Of a stretch of 64,000 nt of DNA, positions 34,384 to 44,938 are shown piece after piece. The stretch lies in contig PBIN01000007.1 of the NCBI GenBank assembly GCA_002720855.1, positions 1 to 64,000 on the forward strand, read 5' to 3'. This DNA is from Rhodospirillaceae bacterium (lineage in GTDB: Bacteria > Pseudomonadota > Alphaproteobacteria > MPNO01 > UBA2964). A model generated the notes under the pieces. That model was given only the letters and a program-made list of their open reading frames with translations. It made no database searches and was not told the origin of the DNA. The position numbers and the translations under genes are program-made. Every line of letters begins with the position of its first letter. Position 1 is the stretch's first letter.

Positions 34384-35667
34384 ATGGATAAGATCAGAAT
34401 AAGAGGCGGCAAGCCGCTTTCCGGAACAGTGCATATTAGTGGTGCCAAGAACGCGGCCTTACCGCTTATGGCGGCCTGCCTTTTGACAGAAGACGATCTT
34501 GTTCTGACCAATTTGCCGCATTTGGCTGACATCAGCACGATGGCGAACCTGCTTACGCAACATGGCGCCGAAATCAGTATGGCGGGAGAAGCCGGTGCGA
34601 ACGGTCATACGGGACGATCACTCAACCTGAAAGCATCGCGGATATCCGATACAACCGCGCCATACGAATTGGTGCGTCGTATGCGGGCGTCAATTTTGGT
34701 ATTGGGCCCGCTACTGGCGCGCACAGGTGAAGCGCGTGTTTCATTGCCGGGTGGTTGTGCCATCGGCGCCCGTCCAGTTGATTTGCATATTAAGGGTCTT
34801 ACACAGCTCGGCGCCGAGTTTGAAATGGCGGAGGGCTACATTAGCGCTTCCGCTCCCAACGGTCTGAAGGGTGCCAACGTTGTATTTCCGACGGTGTCGG
34901 TGGGAGCGACTGAGAACCTTCTCATGGCCGCCAGCCTTGCTGAAGGTGAAACAACCCTGAGCAATGTTGCACGGGAACCGGAAATCGGCGATCTGGCAGA
35001 GTGTCTGATGTCCATGGGTGCTCAGATCGATGGCGTTGGGACTGATACGTTGGTGGTTCAGGGCAAGGAAAGTTTGCATGGTGCGGAACATGCTGTGGTG
35101 GCCGATCGGATCGAAACCGGGACCTATGCCATGGCGGCCGCGTTGACCGGCGGCGATATTGAGCTGTCAGGTGCGCGTATTGAGCTCGTCGAAGCCGTTG
35201 TCGACAAGTTACGCGAAGCCGGCGTTACGGTTTCAGAAACTGACAATGGAATCCGGGTAAAGAGGGGGGGGACGCTTCATGGTGTCGACGTCATGACCGA
35301 ACCGTTTCCCGGGTTTCCGACCGATTTACAGGCTCAGATGACGGCGTTGATGAGTATGGCCGACGGCGCGGCAATGATTACGGAATCCATTTTCGAAAAT
35401 CGTTTTATGCATATTCCCGAACTTGCGCGGATGGGTGCCAACGTAACCGTTCATGGCTCTTCGTCTCTGGTAAGAGGGGTGGATAGTTTAATTGGTGCGC
35501 CTGTCATGGCGACAGATTTGAGGGCATCGGCTTCTCTTGTTTTGGCTGGCCTCGCGGCAAAAGGCGAGACCATGGTAAGCCGCGTCTACCATATCGACCG
35601 GGGATACGAACGTATTGAGGAAAAGCTGGCTGCTTGTGGCGCGGATATTGAGAGGCTGGACGAATGA
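34384..35667 (+). CDS. murA: UDP-N-acetylglucosamine 1-carboxyvinyltransferase
   Basis: 427 residues. It adds enolpyruvate to UDP-GlcNAc, the first committed step of peptidoglycan synthesis and the target of fosfomycin. The catalytic Cys is in [17 protein letters not shown] (about 119-135), and [14 protein letters not shown] near the N-terminus is the substrate motif. First gene of murA-DUF2948-hisG-hisD, with a 4-base overlap with DUF2948. Confidence 0.97.
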   Translation: MDKIRIRGGKPLSGTVHISGAKNAALPLMAACLLTEDDLVLTNLPHLADISTMANLLTQHGAEISMAGEAGANGHTGRSLNLKASRISDTTAPYELVRRMRASILVLGPLLARTGEARVSLPGGCAIGARPVDLHIKGLTQLGAEFEMAEGYISASAPNGLKGANVVFPTVSVGATENLLMAASLAEGETTLSNVAREPEIGDLAECLMSMGAQIDGVGTDTLVVQGKESLHGAEHAVVADRIETGTYAMAAALTGGDIELSGARIELVEAVVDKLREAGVTVSETDNGIRVKRGGTLHGVDVMTEPFPGFPTDLQAQMTALMSMADGAAMITESIFENRFMHIPELARMGANVTVHGSSSLVRGVDSLIGAPVMATDLRASASLVLAGLAAKGETMVSRVYHIDRGYERIEEKLAACGADIERLDE

Positions 35668-36110
35668 CGGAAAAAAACCTTCTCAAACTCCGTGCGACAG
35701 ATACGGATGACCTCGCAATAATATCCACATTTCTGCAGGATGCGGTCATTGCGGTCAACGAAATGACCTTCCTCAAAAAGGAATCCCGCTTTGCTTTTGT
35801 CGCTAATCGGTTCCGCTGGGAAGACGCCGATCGTGAACGTCCAGTGGAAGGAGACCCAATTTACGAACGCGTTCATTGTGGAATTTGTTTTGACACGGTG
35901 ACTGCAGTCCGGCAGAACGGCCTCGATCAGCAGCGAAAAGCTCAGGTCGTATCACTATTATCCATTGTTGCGGAGGACGGATTTATTGATCTGGCCTTTT
36001 CGGCAGGCATAACGGTTCGATTGGAAGTGGAGAAAATATTATGTCATCTCCAGGATCTGAATGAACCCTGGCCAACGCAATGGCGACCGAGCCACCCGCT
36101 GGAAGATTAA
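35664..36110 (+). CDS. DUF2948 family protein
   Basis: 148 residues. Segments [33 protein letters not shown] and [17 protein letters not shown] match DUF2948, usually found between murA and hisD in alphaproteobacteria. It overlaps the murA stop by 4 bases and ends 30 bases before hisG. The function is unknown; a link to cell-wall or histidine metabolism is only positional. Confidence 0.85.
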   Translation: MTEKNLLKLRATDTDDLAIISTFLQDAVIAVNEMTFLKKESRFAFVANRFRWEDADRERPVEGDPIYERVHCGICFDTVTAVRQNGLDQQRKAQVVSLLSIVAEDGFIDLAFSAGITVRLEVEKILCHLQDLNEPWPTQWRPSHPLED

Positions 36111-36140
36111 TAGCAGTACAAAAGGGCGTCGGAGACACCT

Positions 36141-36803
36141 GTGAGTGAAGAATTTGAATTAATGCTGGCTTTGCCGAAGGGCCGCATCCTGAAGGAAGCT
36201 GTGCCGTTGTTGGCTCGTGCCGGCATAGAACCTGAGTCCGCCTTCAACGATGATCGTGACCGTCGGCTAACGTTCGCGACCAATGTCGACGGGCTAGGGA
36301 TTATCCGTGTTCGGAGTTTTGACGTCGCCACTTTCGTCGCTTTTGGTGCCGCACATCTCGGTATTGCGGGTAGCGATGTCCTTATGGAATTCGATTACCC
36401 GGAAAACTATTCGCCGCTGGATCTTGGAATTGGCCAATGCCGAATGATGGTGGCTGAACCAGCGGACGTTAGTGCAGAGGATGATCCGAGCCGATGGAGT
36501 CATGTTGCCGTCGCGACCAAATATCCTGAAATAACTAAAAGGCATTTCGCGGCGCGCGGCGTACAAGCCGAATGCATCAAGCTAAATGGCGCAATGGAAC
36601 TCGCGCCGAAGCTCAAACTTGCCGGAAGAATTGTTGACCTGGTCGATACAGGAAGAACTCTTAAAGAAAACGGTCTTGTAGAAGTCGAACACATCGCCGA
36701 TGTGAGTTCCCGGCTGGTAGTCAATAGAGCTGCCCTGAAAACGCAGCCAGAGATACTCGGCGGTTGGGTCGACCGAATTCGGGAAGCGGTCAATGGCAAC
36801 TAA
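36141..36803 (+). CDS. hisG: ATP phosphoribosyltransferase, short form
   Basis: 220 residues from GTG 36141. First step of histidine synthesis. [20 protein letters not shown] (about 8-27) and the phosphate loop [14 protein letters not shown] (about 170-183) are diagnostic. The protein lacks the C-terminal regulatory domain of the long form, so it should need HisZ as partner; no hisZ is in this window. It overlaps hisD by 11 bases. Confidence 0.94.
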   Translation: MSEEFELMLALPKGRILKEAVPLLARAGIEPESAFNDDRDRRLTFATNVDGLGIIRVRSFDVATFVAFGAAHLGIAGSDVLMEFDYPENYSPLDLGIGQCRMMVAEPADVSAEDDPSRWSHVAVATKYPEITKRHFAARGVQAECIKLNGAMELAPKLKLAGRIVDLVDTGRTLKENGLVEVEHIADVSSRLVVNRAALKTQPEILGGWVDRIREAVNGN

Positions 36804-38091
36804 AATCAAATTTTCCGATTCCGACTTTGCTGATCGTATTGACCAGCTCGTTAATGCGCGCCGGGACACGCCTGCAGATGTAGACGGCGTTGTCGCTGAA
36901 ATCCTGGACGATGTTCGTAAGCGCGGTGACGAGGCCTTGCTGGAATATACTAAAAAATTTGATCGACTCTCGCTGGCGACACCTGCGGACATGCTTGTCA
37001 CCGGTGCTGAGATTGAGCAGGCGCGGTCCAGCTGCAATAACGCAACGATCGCGGCGCTCGAACACGCAGCAGCCCGAATCGAAATTTATCACAAAAAACA
37101 GGTGCCCGAGGGCTTTGACTTTACTGACGAAGATGGTGTTCGGTTGGGCTCGCGTTGGACACCGATCTCGGCTGCCGGTTTATACGTTCCTGGCGGAACC
37201 GCGGCATATCCCAGCTCTGTCCTCATGAATGCTATTCCGGCAAATGTTGCGGGCGTTGACCGGCTGGTTATGGTCGTTCCGACGCCCGATGGTATTTTGA
37301 ATCCCCTGGTCCTGGCTGCGGCAGATATCGCTGGCGTTAAAGAGATATATCGGATTGGCGGCGCCCAAGCTGTAGCGGCACTCGCATACGGAACCGATAC
37401 GATTGCGCCGGTAGACAAAATTGTTGGGCCCGGTAACGCCTATGTGGCCGCGGCAAAAAGGCGGGTGTTTGGCACAGTGGGCATCGATATGATTGCCGGT
37501 CCATCCGAAATATTGGTGATTGCAGATTCGAGCAACGATCCAAATTGGATTGCCGCTGATCTTCTGTCGCAAGCAGAGCACGATACTGATGCGCAATCGA
37601 TTCTAATTTGTGACGACGAGGTCTTCGCGGAATCCGTAATTTCGGCTGTTGACGATCAGCTAGATAAGTTACCTCGTGCCGACATTGCACGCGAAAGCTG
37701 GCAAACGCACGGTGCAGTTATTGTCGTTGAGAAATTGGAAAACGCGATACCCATAATTGACCGGTTGGCGGCAGAACATCTTGAATTGGCGATTGCTGAC
37801 GCGGATGAATTTGCGAAGAAAATTCGTAATGCGGGCGCAATCTTTTTGGGCCGTTATACGCCGGAAGCAATTGGCGACTACATTGCGGGGCCAAGCCACG
37901 TATTGCCAACATCACGAAGTGCCAAATTCTCCTCTGGATTAGGCGTACCGGATTTTCTAAAGCGGACTTCAATAATTGAGTGCAATGTCGATTCTGCGTC
38001 AAAAATTACTCAAAGTGCTGAAATTTTGGCTGAAGAAGAAGGACTGAATGCCCATGCGCTTTCACTGGCTATACGGCACCTCAAGCCATAG
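36793..38091 (+). CDS. hisD: Histidinol dehydrogenase
   Basis: 432 residues. NAD-dependent, zinc-containing; last two steps of histidine synthesis. Key segments are [20 protein letters not shown] (about 130-149), [18 protein letters not shown] (about 214-231), [11 protein letters not shown] and [14 protein letters not shown], and near the C-terminus [18 protein letters not shown]. It is co-transcribed with hisG, whose end it overlaps. Confidence 0.97.
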   Translation: MATKIKFSDSDFADRIDQLVNARRDTPADVDGVVAEILDDVRKRGDEALLEYTKKFDRLSLATPADMLVTGAEIEQARSSCNNATIAALEHAAARIEIYHKKQVPEGFDFTDEDGVRLGSRWTPISAAGLYVPGGTAAYPSSVLMNAIPANVAGVDRLVMVVPTPDGILNPLVLAAADIAGVKEIYRIGGAQAVAALAYGTDTIAPVDKIVGPGNAYVAAAKRRVFGTVGIDMIAGPSEILVIADSSNDPNWIAADLLSQAEHDTDAQSILICDDEVFAESVISAVDDQLDKLPRADIARESWQTHGAVIVVEKLENAIPIIDRLAAEHLELAIADADEFAKKIRNAGAIFLGRYTPEAIGDYIAGPSHVLPTSRSAKFSSGLGVPDFLKRTSIIECNVDSASKITQSAEILAEEEGLNAHALSLAIRHLKP

Positions 38092-38103
38092 ATAGGGCAC
38101 AGC

Positions 38104-38184
38104 GTGAGCGCCGACCGTCAACCCGTCGTCGAGGTATCCATCGAAGGTCAGCCATGGTCTTTTTCTTTGACCCGGTTGGAGTGA
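38104..38184 (+). CDS. Possible 26-residue leader-like reading frame
   Basis: A GTG-started frame reads MSADRQPVVEVSIEGQPWSF and ends RLE with TGA at 38182-38184. It fills most of the gap between hisD and maf. There is no strong ribosome site, and the length makes chance likely. I list it only because the gap would otherwise be unexplained. Confidence 0.25.
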   Translation: MSADRQPVVEVSIEGQPWSFSLTRLE

Positions 38185-38191
38185 ATGGCCG

Positions 38192-38821
38192 TTGATTGAC
38201 AAAGAATCTTCAGCATCACTGGTACTCGCTTCCGCATCTCCTCGCAGATTGGATTTACTGCGACAGATTGGAATTGAGCCCGCATCGATTGATCCCGCCG
38301 ATATTGACGAAACACCACAAAGAAATGAATTGCCTGATAAGTTGGCCATCCGCCTGGCGCGAGAAAAACTGGATGCTGTTTTGCATCGGCATACTGGGCG
38401 GTGGGTTTTGTCGGCGGATACCGTTGTCGCCTGTGGACGACGGATATTGCCAAAGCCGGAAAATGAGAAAGACGCACGGCGGAGTCTTTTGCTTCTTTCA
38501 GGTCGCCGCCACCGTGTTGTCGGTGGGATTTGTATCGCGACGCCGATGCTTGAGATTTATAATCGGCTCGTTACAACGTCGGTAACGTTCAAGCGGCTAC
38601 ATGCAAATGAAGTCGAAGATTATATCGCCTGTGGTGAATGGCAGGGTAAGGCTGGAGGATACGCTGTTCAGGGAAAAGCTGCGCAATTTGTTAAGTCCAT
38701 CAACGGTTCATATTCCAATATTGTGGGATTGCCGTTATTTGAAACATGCGGGATGCTTCAAGGGCTTGGATTTGTTGATTTCGACAATACAAAACAAATG
38801 ACAGAAGGTGGCAGAGAATAA
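38192..38821 (+). CDS. maf: Maf-like nucleotide pyrophosphatase
   Basis: 209 residues from TTG 38192, with GGAG about 10 bases before it; an ATG at 38185 is out of frame and stops after four codons. LASASPRRLDLLRQIGI (about 13-29), ADTVVACGRRILPKP and GEWQGKAGGYAVQGKA are Maf motifs. The protein hydrolyses non-canonical nucleoside triphosphates such as dTTP, UTP or modified bases. It touches the rng start by one base (ATAATG). Confidence 0.93.
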   Translation: MIDKESSASLVLASASPRRLDLLRQIGIEPASIDPADIDETPQRNELPDKLAIRLAREKLDAVLHRHTGRWVLSADTVVACGRRILPKPENEKDARRSLLLLSGRRHRVVGGICIATPMLEIYNRLVTTSVTFKRLHANEVEDYIACGEWQGKAGGYAVQGKAAQFVKSINGSYSNIVGLPLFETCGMLQGLGFVDFDNTKQMTEGGRE

Positions 38822-40263
38822 TGGCGCGCGAGCTTTTGATGGAGATGGAAGGCGGCGAAGTGCGTGCCGCAATTATGGAAAATGATTCCTTGGTGGATTT
38901 AATAGTCGAGAGGGAAAGTGGCGGTAGTATCGTCGGCAATATCTATCTTGGTCGTGTTGAACGCGTCATCACCGGCATTGGTGCTGCTTTTATAAATATC
39001 GGGCTGGATAAATCAGGTTTTCTTCCACTCTCCGAACGTCGGGGAGGAGAACAAATCGGCGAGCCGGTTGTCGAAGGCGGTACAGTATTTGTCCAGGCCA
39101 AGCGAGATGCATTTGCCGAGAAAGGTCCACAGCTCGCCAGAGAACTTTCGATACCGGGTCGTTATTTGGTTTATGCACCGACAGGTGGACGGCTGACCGT
39201 ATCCCGTCAAATTGAGGAAGAGGGTGAAAGGGATAGGCTCCTCGGAATAATTGGCGATATCGCCCAAGGAGAAGAGGGGTTTGTATTACGAACAGTCTCA
39301 GACGGCGTAGACCAGGACACGCTTGCGGCGGAAGCCGAATATTTACGGCAGGCATGGCAAAGCGTTTTGCAAAATCGTGACGGTGCTGAAGCGCCAGCTC
39401 TTCTGTATAGCGAACTAAGTTCTCTTCAAAAGACCATCCGTGATCACGCGCAGGAAGATGTTGTCTCAATTCGTTTCGATGACAGTGCTGCGTTTAGCGA
39501 AGCAAAATCCTATTGCGAGCAGTTTTATCCGTCTTTGACGGAAAAGCTTTCGATGGAACAGGACAAAAGTCCTTTGTTTGACCAATATAAGGTTGAAGAA
39601 GCGATTGAAATTGCTTTGAGTCGCAACGCCCCTTTGCCCTCGGGCGGCGGACTTGTGATTGAATCGATGGAAGCGTTGACCGCCATCGACGTAAATTCAG
39701 GACGTTACACAGAAGGAAGCAACCCGGACGAAAATGCCCGAAAAACGAATTTGGAAGCCGCAGTTGAAATTTCACGGCAGGTACGGTTGCGCAATCTTGG
39801 CGGGTTGATCGTCGTCGACTTTATTCATATGGATGATGCAACCGGTTGGGCGCAGGTTCTAGAGTCTTTGCGTCAGGGGTTTTCGAGAGATCGAGTAAGT
39901 TGCCGTGTGGTAGGACGCACGGAAGGCGGTCTTGTAGAACTTATACGTCGTCGCCGAAGTTCACCCCTTGCGGAAACACTTTTGGACCGTTGCCCCGAAT
40001 GCGGCGGGGACGGACATGTTTGGCGAACAGAAAGCCTGGTTTTCGAAGTTTTACGTTCGCTTCGCCGAGAGGCAGGTAGAGGTTCAGCTGGAAAACTTGT
40101 TCTGAACGCCAGCCCCGAAATCCTTGAAGCTGTTGAAGCCGCTGGCAGTAACGGAAGTGCATTTTCGCGGGTGGGAAGGCAGGTGGTAACACACGCGATG
40201 CCCGACTTTGGCCCAGAGGAATATGAAATATTTATCGACGGTGAAGGCAATGGTGGTCATTGA
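38821..40263 (+). CDS. rng: Ribonuclease E/G family protein (RNase G-like)
   Basis: 480 residues. The S1-like region is GNIYLGRVERVITGIGAAF (about 40-58). The catalytic DNase I-like domain has VIESMEALTAIDVNSGRY (about 279-296; Asp in AIDVNSG) and VVDFIHMDD; the zinc link is RCPECGGDGHV (about 394-404). It has no long C-terminal degradosome scaffold, so it is RNase G-like in size. It follows maf and overlaps yacG. Confidence 0.93.
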   Translation: MARELLMEMEGGEVRAAIMENDSLVDLIVERESGGSIVGNIYLGRVERVITGIGAAFINIGLDKSGFLPLSERRGGEQIGEPVVEGGTVFVQAKRDAFAEKGPQLARELSIPGRYLVYAPTGGRLTVSRQIEEEGERDRLLGIIGDIAQGEEGFVLRTVSDGVDQDTLAAEAEYLRQAWQSVLQNRDGAEAPALLYSELSSLQKTIRDHAQEDVVSIRFDDSAAFSEAKSYCEQFYPSLTEKLSMEQDKSPLFDQYKVEEAIEIALSRNAPLPSGGGLVIESMEALTAIDVNSGRYTEGSNPDENARKTNLEAAVEISRQVRLRNLGGLIVVDFIHMDDATGWAQVLESLRQGFSRDRVSCRVVGRTEGGLVELIRRRRSSPLAETLLDRCPECGGDGHVWRTESLVFEVLRSLRREAGRGSAGKLVLNASPEILEAVEAAGSNGSAFSRVGRQVVTHAMPDFGPEEYEIFIDGEGNGGH

Positions 40264-40483
40264 TTTAGAGTCCAAACGGAAAGCTGGAAAATGTCCGATT
40301 TGCGGTGAACCTGGCGAACCGAAATTTCGGCCGTTTTGTTCGCGTCGTTGTGCCGATTTGGATCTCGCAAAGTGGCTCAACGGTACCTATGCCGTTCCGG
40401 TTGTTGAAATGGATGAAACTGATTTGGAGGAGCTGGATTCTACGATTGAGGACGACGGTGACCTCCGGGAAAAAGATTATTAA
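40250..40483 (+). CDS. yacG: DNA gyrase inhibitor YacG
   Basis: 77 residues from ATG 40250, GAAGG just before it. Zinc-binding cysteines are in CPICGEPGE and FCSRRCADLDLAKWL. The tail is acidic (DETDLEELDSTIEDD). YacG binds GyrB and inhibits gyrase in E. coli. It overlaps rng by 14 bases, the maf-rng-yacG order being usual in alphaproteobacteria. Confidence 0.9.
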   Translation: MVVIDLESKRKAGKCPICGEPGEPKFRPFCSRRCADLDLAKWLNGTYAVPVVEMDETDLEELDSTIEDDGDLREKDY

Positions 40484-40561
40484 CGCAAGGTTTTAGTGCG
40501 TTCCTAGTGCTATGGACAGGGGCGACTAATTCTCTTATAAGCACCCCTCACATTTAAGCAT

Positions 40562-40637
<76 letters not shown>

Positions 40638-40696
40638 CTTTTTACTCAAATTCGGAACGATTCGATGATAAGATGCCGCCCATCGGCTGTGGATAG

Positions 40697-40721
40697 GCGA
40701 CCCGTTTTGGTCGCTTTTTTT
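40697..40721 (+). terminator. Strong intrinsic terminator after tRNA-Phe
   Basis: GCGACC and GGTCGC pair around a 6-base loop, followed by seven T. The region 40638-40933 otherwise contains no credible gene; a 61-residue minus-strand frame there (40646-40831) covers the terminator and was set aside. Confidence 0.88.
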
Positions 40722-40933
40722 GATTTTGGCCTTTGAACGGCCAAAAGCTGGAGATTTCCATAACGAAATTGTATATCAAAATCTTTCCAAGCTTTTAAGA
40801 AAACATCGATATCTGAATCATTTCCTGCCATTGCTTGTCCGAGCAGAATAGAAAAATGAGATGCGTTCTAGTTACCGAAAAATTTTTAAAAGTTCGAATT
40901 TCGAATCCAAATTGAATAAATCGAGTTTTACGA

Positions 40934-41695
40934 ATGGTTGATCTGGTTAACGAACTAGAAGGTAAAGTCGCAATCGTTTCCGGGAGCGCCAGGAATATTG
41001 GGCGTGCAACAGCTGTAGAGTTGGCAAAAGCGGGTGCTTCGCTCGTCGTCAATGCGCGGGAATCCAAAGACCTCTGTGACGAGGTTGTTGCTGAAATTGA
41101 AGGAGCTGGCGGCAAGGCAATCGCGTATCTCGCCGATATTACTGACGCAGACGCAGTTAGAAGCATGGTAGATGCGGCAGTAGAAGCCTTTGGCGGCATT
41201 GATATCCTGGTCAATAATGCGGCGGTACGTTCAAATATTCCGTTTCTTGAGATCGACCAGGCTGAATGGGCCAGAATTGCGGCGACATGCCTTCAGGGAA
41301 CACTGAACCTCTCACGAACCTGCATTCCCTATATGATCGAACGCGGTGGCGGGGCAATTGTCTCGCTTGCGGGTTTATCATCCTATAAGGGATCGGCGGG
41401 CCGATCTCATGTTATGGCCACTAAAGATGGTCTAATGGGGCTCACCCGTGGGCTGGCAATCGAATTTGGTGAAAAAAATATTCGGGCAAACGCGGCGGTT
41501 GTCGGACGGTTCGATACAGTTCGGAGCGCAAATGCGCCTCAATCCGGTTATACCACTGAACCGGATATTCCGCTGGGTCGCATGGGTGTTTCGCAGGATA
41601 TGGCTGATGTAATTCGATTTCTCGTCGGCCCTGGTTCATCCTATATCAGCGGACAGACCATTCATGTGAATGGCGCGGCCTATTGCCCGCATTAA
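40934..41695 (+). CDS. SDR-family protein lacking the catalytic tyrosine
   Basis: 253 residues. The Rossmann start is SGSARNIGRATAVELAKAG (about 16-34) and NNAA in LVNNAAVRSN. At the usual YxxxK the sequence reads VMATK, so the Lys is kept but the Tyr is replaced by Val; the Ser side reads SLAGLSSYKGSAG with a Tyr in an unusual position. It may be catalytically altered or rely on another residue. C-terminal YISGQTIHVNGA is normal. It precedes the galE pair but is not clearly part of their transcript. Confidence 0.8.
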   Translation: MVDLVNELEGKVAIVSGSARNIGRATAVELAKAGASLVVNARESKDLCDEVVAEIEGAGGKAIAYLADITDADAVRSMVDAAVEAFGGIDILVNNAAVRSNIPFLEIDQAEWARIAATCLQGTLNLSRTCIPYMIERGGGAIVSLAGLSSYKGSAGRSHVMATKDGLMGLTRGLAIEFGEKNIRANAAVVGRFDTVRSANAPQSGYTTEPDIPLGRMGVSQDMADVIRFLVGPGSSYISGQTIHVNGAAYCPH

Positions 41696-41800
41696 GGACA
41701 ATTCGGAAAAACAGCAGAGTACAAAAATCAAGAATTTTGAAGATTTTCGGATTTTGGTAAGTAATATTGGTTGGCAAAACCAGATGGTGGATCGCGTAAA

Positions 41801-42778
41801 GTGAGTGAAACGGTATTAGTTACTGGTGGTGCCGGGTATATCGGAAGCCAATGTTGCAAACTATTGGCTGCCAATGGTTTTCGTCCCGTTACATATGACA
41901 ATATGTCTTCCGGTCGTCCCGATTTTGTACGATACGGTCCAATGGTTGAAGGCGACATTCTCGACGGTGTCAGGCTGGATTCTGCATTGCAGGAATATCG
42001 ACCAAAAACCGTTGTTCATTTCGCCGCGCTTATTGAAGTTGAGGAATCTACAAGAGAGCCAACCCTTTATTATGATGTCAATGCGTGCGGGACCCTTGCG
42101 CTTATAGAAAAGTGCAAAGAACACGGTGTCGAACAATTAATATTTTCATCGACGGCGGCGGTATATGGGGAACCTCCCGCCAGTCCGGTAACTCTGGAAA
42201 CCCCTACACAACCAATTAACCCCTACGGCTGGTCAAAATTGATGAGTGAACGGTTTCTGAGTGACTGCGCAGCAGATGCAGAAATCGGCGTCACGATATT
42301 TCGATACTTCAACGCCTGTGGGTCAGATCCCGACACTGAGCTCGGAATGCGTTTTGAAGGAGCGTCACATTTGTTGCCACGTTTGATTACAGCGGCAGCG
42401 GAGGGAACGCAGTTTTCGATCTTTGGTACAGACTACGATACGGCGGACGGAAGTTGCGTTCGTGACTACATCCATGTTTGGGATGTTGCAAATGCTCATA
42501 TCGCAGCAATGCAATCACCGGTGGAGCAGGGCAAGGTCCGGACTTTTAATATCGGCGTTGGACGGGGGTTCTCGGTAAAGGAAGTAATCGATAGTGTTGA
42601 ACGGGTCACTGGCAGCAAGATTGATGTTCAGGTTGAGGGTAGACGTGCGGGGGATGCATCAGAATTAGTTGCCGGTGATATTGAGAATGCTAAGGATGAG
42701 TTGGGCTGGAGGGCAAAATTTGTTGAGATCGATGAAATTGTCGGTCACGGGTGGGATTGGTATTGCGCGTACAACTAA
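41801..42778 (+). CDS. galE: UDP-glucose 4-epimerase
   Basis: Start placed at GTG 41801 (GGTGGA 9 bases before), giving 325 residues; a TTG at 41771 is in frame. NAD-binding TGGAGYIGSQCCKLL (about 7-21), FSSTAAVYGEP with the catalytic Ser region and YGWSK (Tyr-Lys of YxxxK) follow. The C-terminal part includes RDYIHVWDVANAHIAAM. It interconverts UDP-glucose and UDP-galactose or the acetylated forms. A paralogue, now broken, lies directly downstream. Confidence 0.93.
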   Translation: MSETVLVTGGAGYIGSQCCKLLAANGFRPVTYDNMSSGRPDFVRYGPMVEGDILDGVRLDSALQEYRPKTVVHFAALIEVEESTREPTLYYDVNACGTLALIEKCKEHGVEQLIFSSTAAVYGEPPASPVTLETPTQPINPYGWSKLMSERFLSDCAADAEIGVTIFRYFNACGSDPDTELGMRFEGASHLLPRLITAAAEGTQFSIFGTDYDTADGSCVRDYIHVWDVANAHIAAMQSPVEQGKVRTFNIGVGRGFSVKEVIDSVERVTGSKIDVQVEGRRAGDASELVAGDIENAKDELGWRAKFVEIDEIVGHGWDWYCAYN

Positions 42779-42966
42779 TTTGATTGGAAACAGACGTTAC
42801 GAAATTTCTATCGTGGATAAATAAAAGGTTAACTTCTTCGATTTATGGACAAAATAGTCTTGATGGGTTTTTGAAAGATTAAAGAATTTTTGAGAATGAA
42901 AAGCAAAAAATTCGACCGCCAACATAAATCAAAATCTAATAACTTTGATATTGCGGACCTCACAAC

Positions 42967-43953
42967 GTGAAAGAAGAGGTTCTTGTTACAGGGGGCGCCG
43001 GTTTTATTGGTAGTCAGTGCTGTAAATTACTAGCCGGGAATGGCTATACACCAATTTGTTTCGATAACCTGTCAACCGGCTCTCGGCGTGCGGTTAGTTA
43101 TGGTCCTCTTATAGTCGGTGATATTCGTGACCGTGCAGCATTGAACAAAGCGCTCGAATAATTTCGGCCGAAGATCGTTATGCATTTGGCTGCGGTATTG
43201 TCAGTAGAAGAATCAACGCAGGATCCATTTCACTATTATGACGTTAATACGGCGGGCACCTTAAACCTCGCCGAAAGTTGTATAAAAAATGGTGTCCAGA
43301 AACTAATTTTCTCGTCCAGTTCTACCGTTTATGGCGATCCTAAAGAAGGTCCATTTTTGCTGAATTCGCGGACGGAGCCAATAAATCCCTACGGGCGATC
43401 GAAGTTGATGGGAGAATGTATTTTGGCCGATTGTGCCAAAGCCAGCGGTCTCGACGTGACCGCACTGCGCTATTTTAACGCTGCTGGTGCCGATCCTGAC
43501 GGCGAGATTGAATTGCGCTCATCCAATGCAAGCCAATTGATACCAAAATTAATGTCGGCTATCGCCAATGATACTCCATTTTCAATTTATGGCACTGACT
43601 ACGATACAGAGGATGGGACTTGTATACGAGATTACATTCACGTTTGGGATGTTGCGAATGCCCATATTGCCGCGCTTAAAAGTCCTTTCCAGCCAGGAAC
43701 CAATCGATTTTTCAATATTGGTATAGGTAAAGGACGTTCTGTTAGAGAAGTCGTAAATAGTGTGCAAAGAATTACAGGTATTACGTTAAGAATAGTAGAA
43801 AGAGAGCGTAGACGGGGAGATGCCTCGGTTGTGATCGCCGGTGATATCGAAGAAATCCAATCCCAATTAGGCTGGGTGGCGAAGTACCGCGAAATTGATG
43901 ACATCGTCTCGCATAGTTGGCGTTGGCACTGTCAAAAAACTAAATCGGAGTAA
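42967..43953 (+). pseudogene. galE: Second galE copy, interrupted by a nonsense codon
   Basis: The frame opens at GTG 42967 (MKEEVLVTGGAGFIGSQCC) and meets TAA at 43159-43161, then continues in the same frame to 43953. At the stop the intact copy reads ALQEYRPK and this one ALE-stop-FRPK, so one base change (GAA to TAA) explains it. All later motifs are kept (YGRSK, RDYIHVWDVANAHIAAL). An internal ATG at 43180 would lack the NAD-binding N-terminus. Recent loss is likely, since the rest is undamaged. Readthrough is possible but no context favours it. Confidence 0.9.
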
Positions 43954-43993
43954 GCCGCGAACTACATTGTATTAAACGAGTCCGATGATTTTC

Positions 43994-44938
43994 TTAAATA
44001 GATTCGAGATAGGATGCATAAGTTCGACGCAGACCTTCAGTTAGGTCAAATTCGTTTTTCCAACCTAAGTCACTAATTTTCCGATCATTGAGTAGTTTTC
44101 TCGGTGTCCCATCTGGTCTGTCAGTGTTGTAATGAAATTCGCCAGCGTATCCGATGATGTAGGCAATTCGGGTAGCTAGTTTGGCAATCGAAATTTCTTC
44201 TCCTGATCCAATATTAACGTGTTCGTCGTCAGAATAATTTTTCATCAGAAACACCAGGGCATCCGCACAATCGTCGACGTACATAAATTCTCTCATTGGA
44301 GTTCCTGTACCCCAAATTTCAACAGAATTCGAACCAGAAATTTTGGCTTCGTATATTTTACGAATTAGCGCAGGAACGACGTGGCTGCTCTCGAGATCAA
44401 AATTGTCGCCCTGACCATAAAGATTATTCGGCATCGCCGAAATAAAGTCACATCCATACTGTCTTCGAAATGCTTCGCAAAGTTTTATGCCCGCAATTTT
44501 TGCAATCGCATACCATTCGTTAGTTGGTTCCAATGGACCTGAAAGCAAAGCGGTCTCTGCCATCGGTTGTTCCGCATCGCGGGGGTAAATACAAGCGGAC
44601 CCGAGGAACATTAACTTTTCTACATTAGCGAATTTTGATGCGTTGATGACGTTACATTCAACAATTAAGTTGTCGTATAAAAATTCCGCTGGAAAACTAT
44701 CGTTTGCGGATATTCCTCCCACTTTGGCAGCGGCCAAAAAGACAGCATCTGGCTTGTTTTCGACAACCCAATTATAAACCGCTGTTTGATCGCGTAGTTC
44801 GAGTTCGCCCCGATCAATACTTAGGATTTCGCAATTTTCTGTGGCTAGTCTACGGCAAATTGCTGAGCCGACCATGCCACGATGGCCGGCGACCCAGACG
44901 CGTTTACCGGCAAACGAAAAAGGATTTGGGCCACGCAC
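43994..44938 (-). CDS. fcl: GDP-L-fucose synthase
   Basis: 314 residues. VWVAGHRGMVGSAICRRL (about 14-31) binds NADP, and the catalytic Ser and Tyr are in FLGSACIYPRDAEQPM and WYAIAKIAGIKLC (about 111-155). NLYGQGDNFDLESSHVVPAL is the substrate motif. It completes GDP-fucose from the keto sugar made by Gmd. Its start and the gmd stop overlap by one base. It converges on the broken galE. Confidence 0.95.
   Translation of the reverse strand: MRGPNPFSFAGKRVWVAGHRGMVGSAICRRLATENCEILSIDRGELELRDQTAVYNWVVENKPDAVFLAAAKVGGISANDSFPAEFLYDNLIVECNVINASKFANVEKLMFLGSACIYPRDAEQPMAETALLSGPLEPTNEWYAIAKIAGIKLCEAFRRQYGCDFISAMPNNLYGQGDNFDLESSHVVPALIRKIYEAKISGSNSVEIWGTGTPMREFMYVDDCADALVFLMKNYSDDEHVNIGSGEEISIAKLATRIAYIIGYAGEFHYNTDRPDGTPRKLLNDRKISDLGWKNEFDLTEGLRRTYASYLESI

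Noticed and set aside
40646-40831. 61-codon minus-strand frame with protein-like start
   Set aside because: It covers the strong terminator after tRNA-Phe and has no ribosome site.
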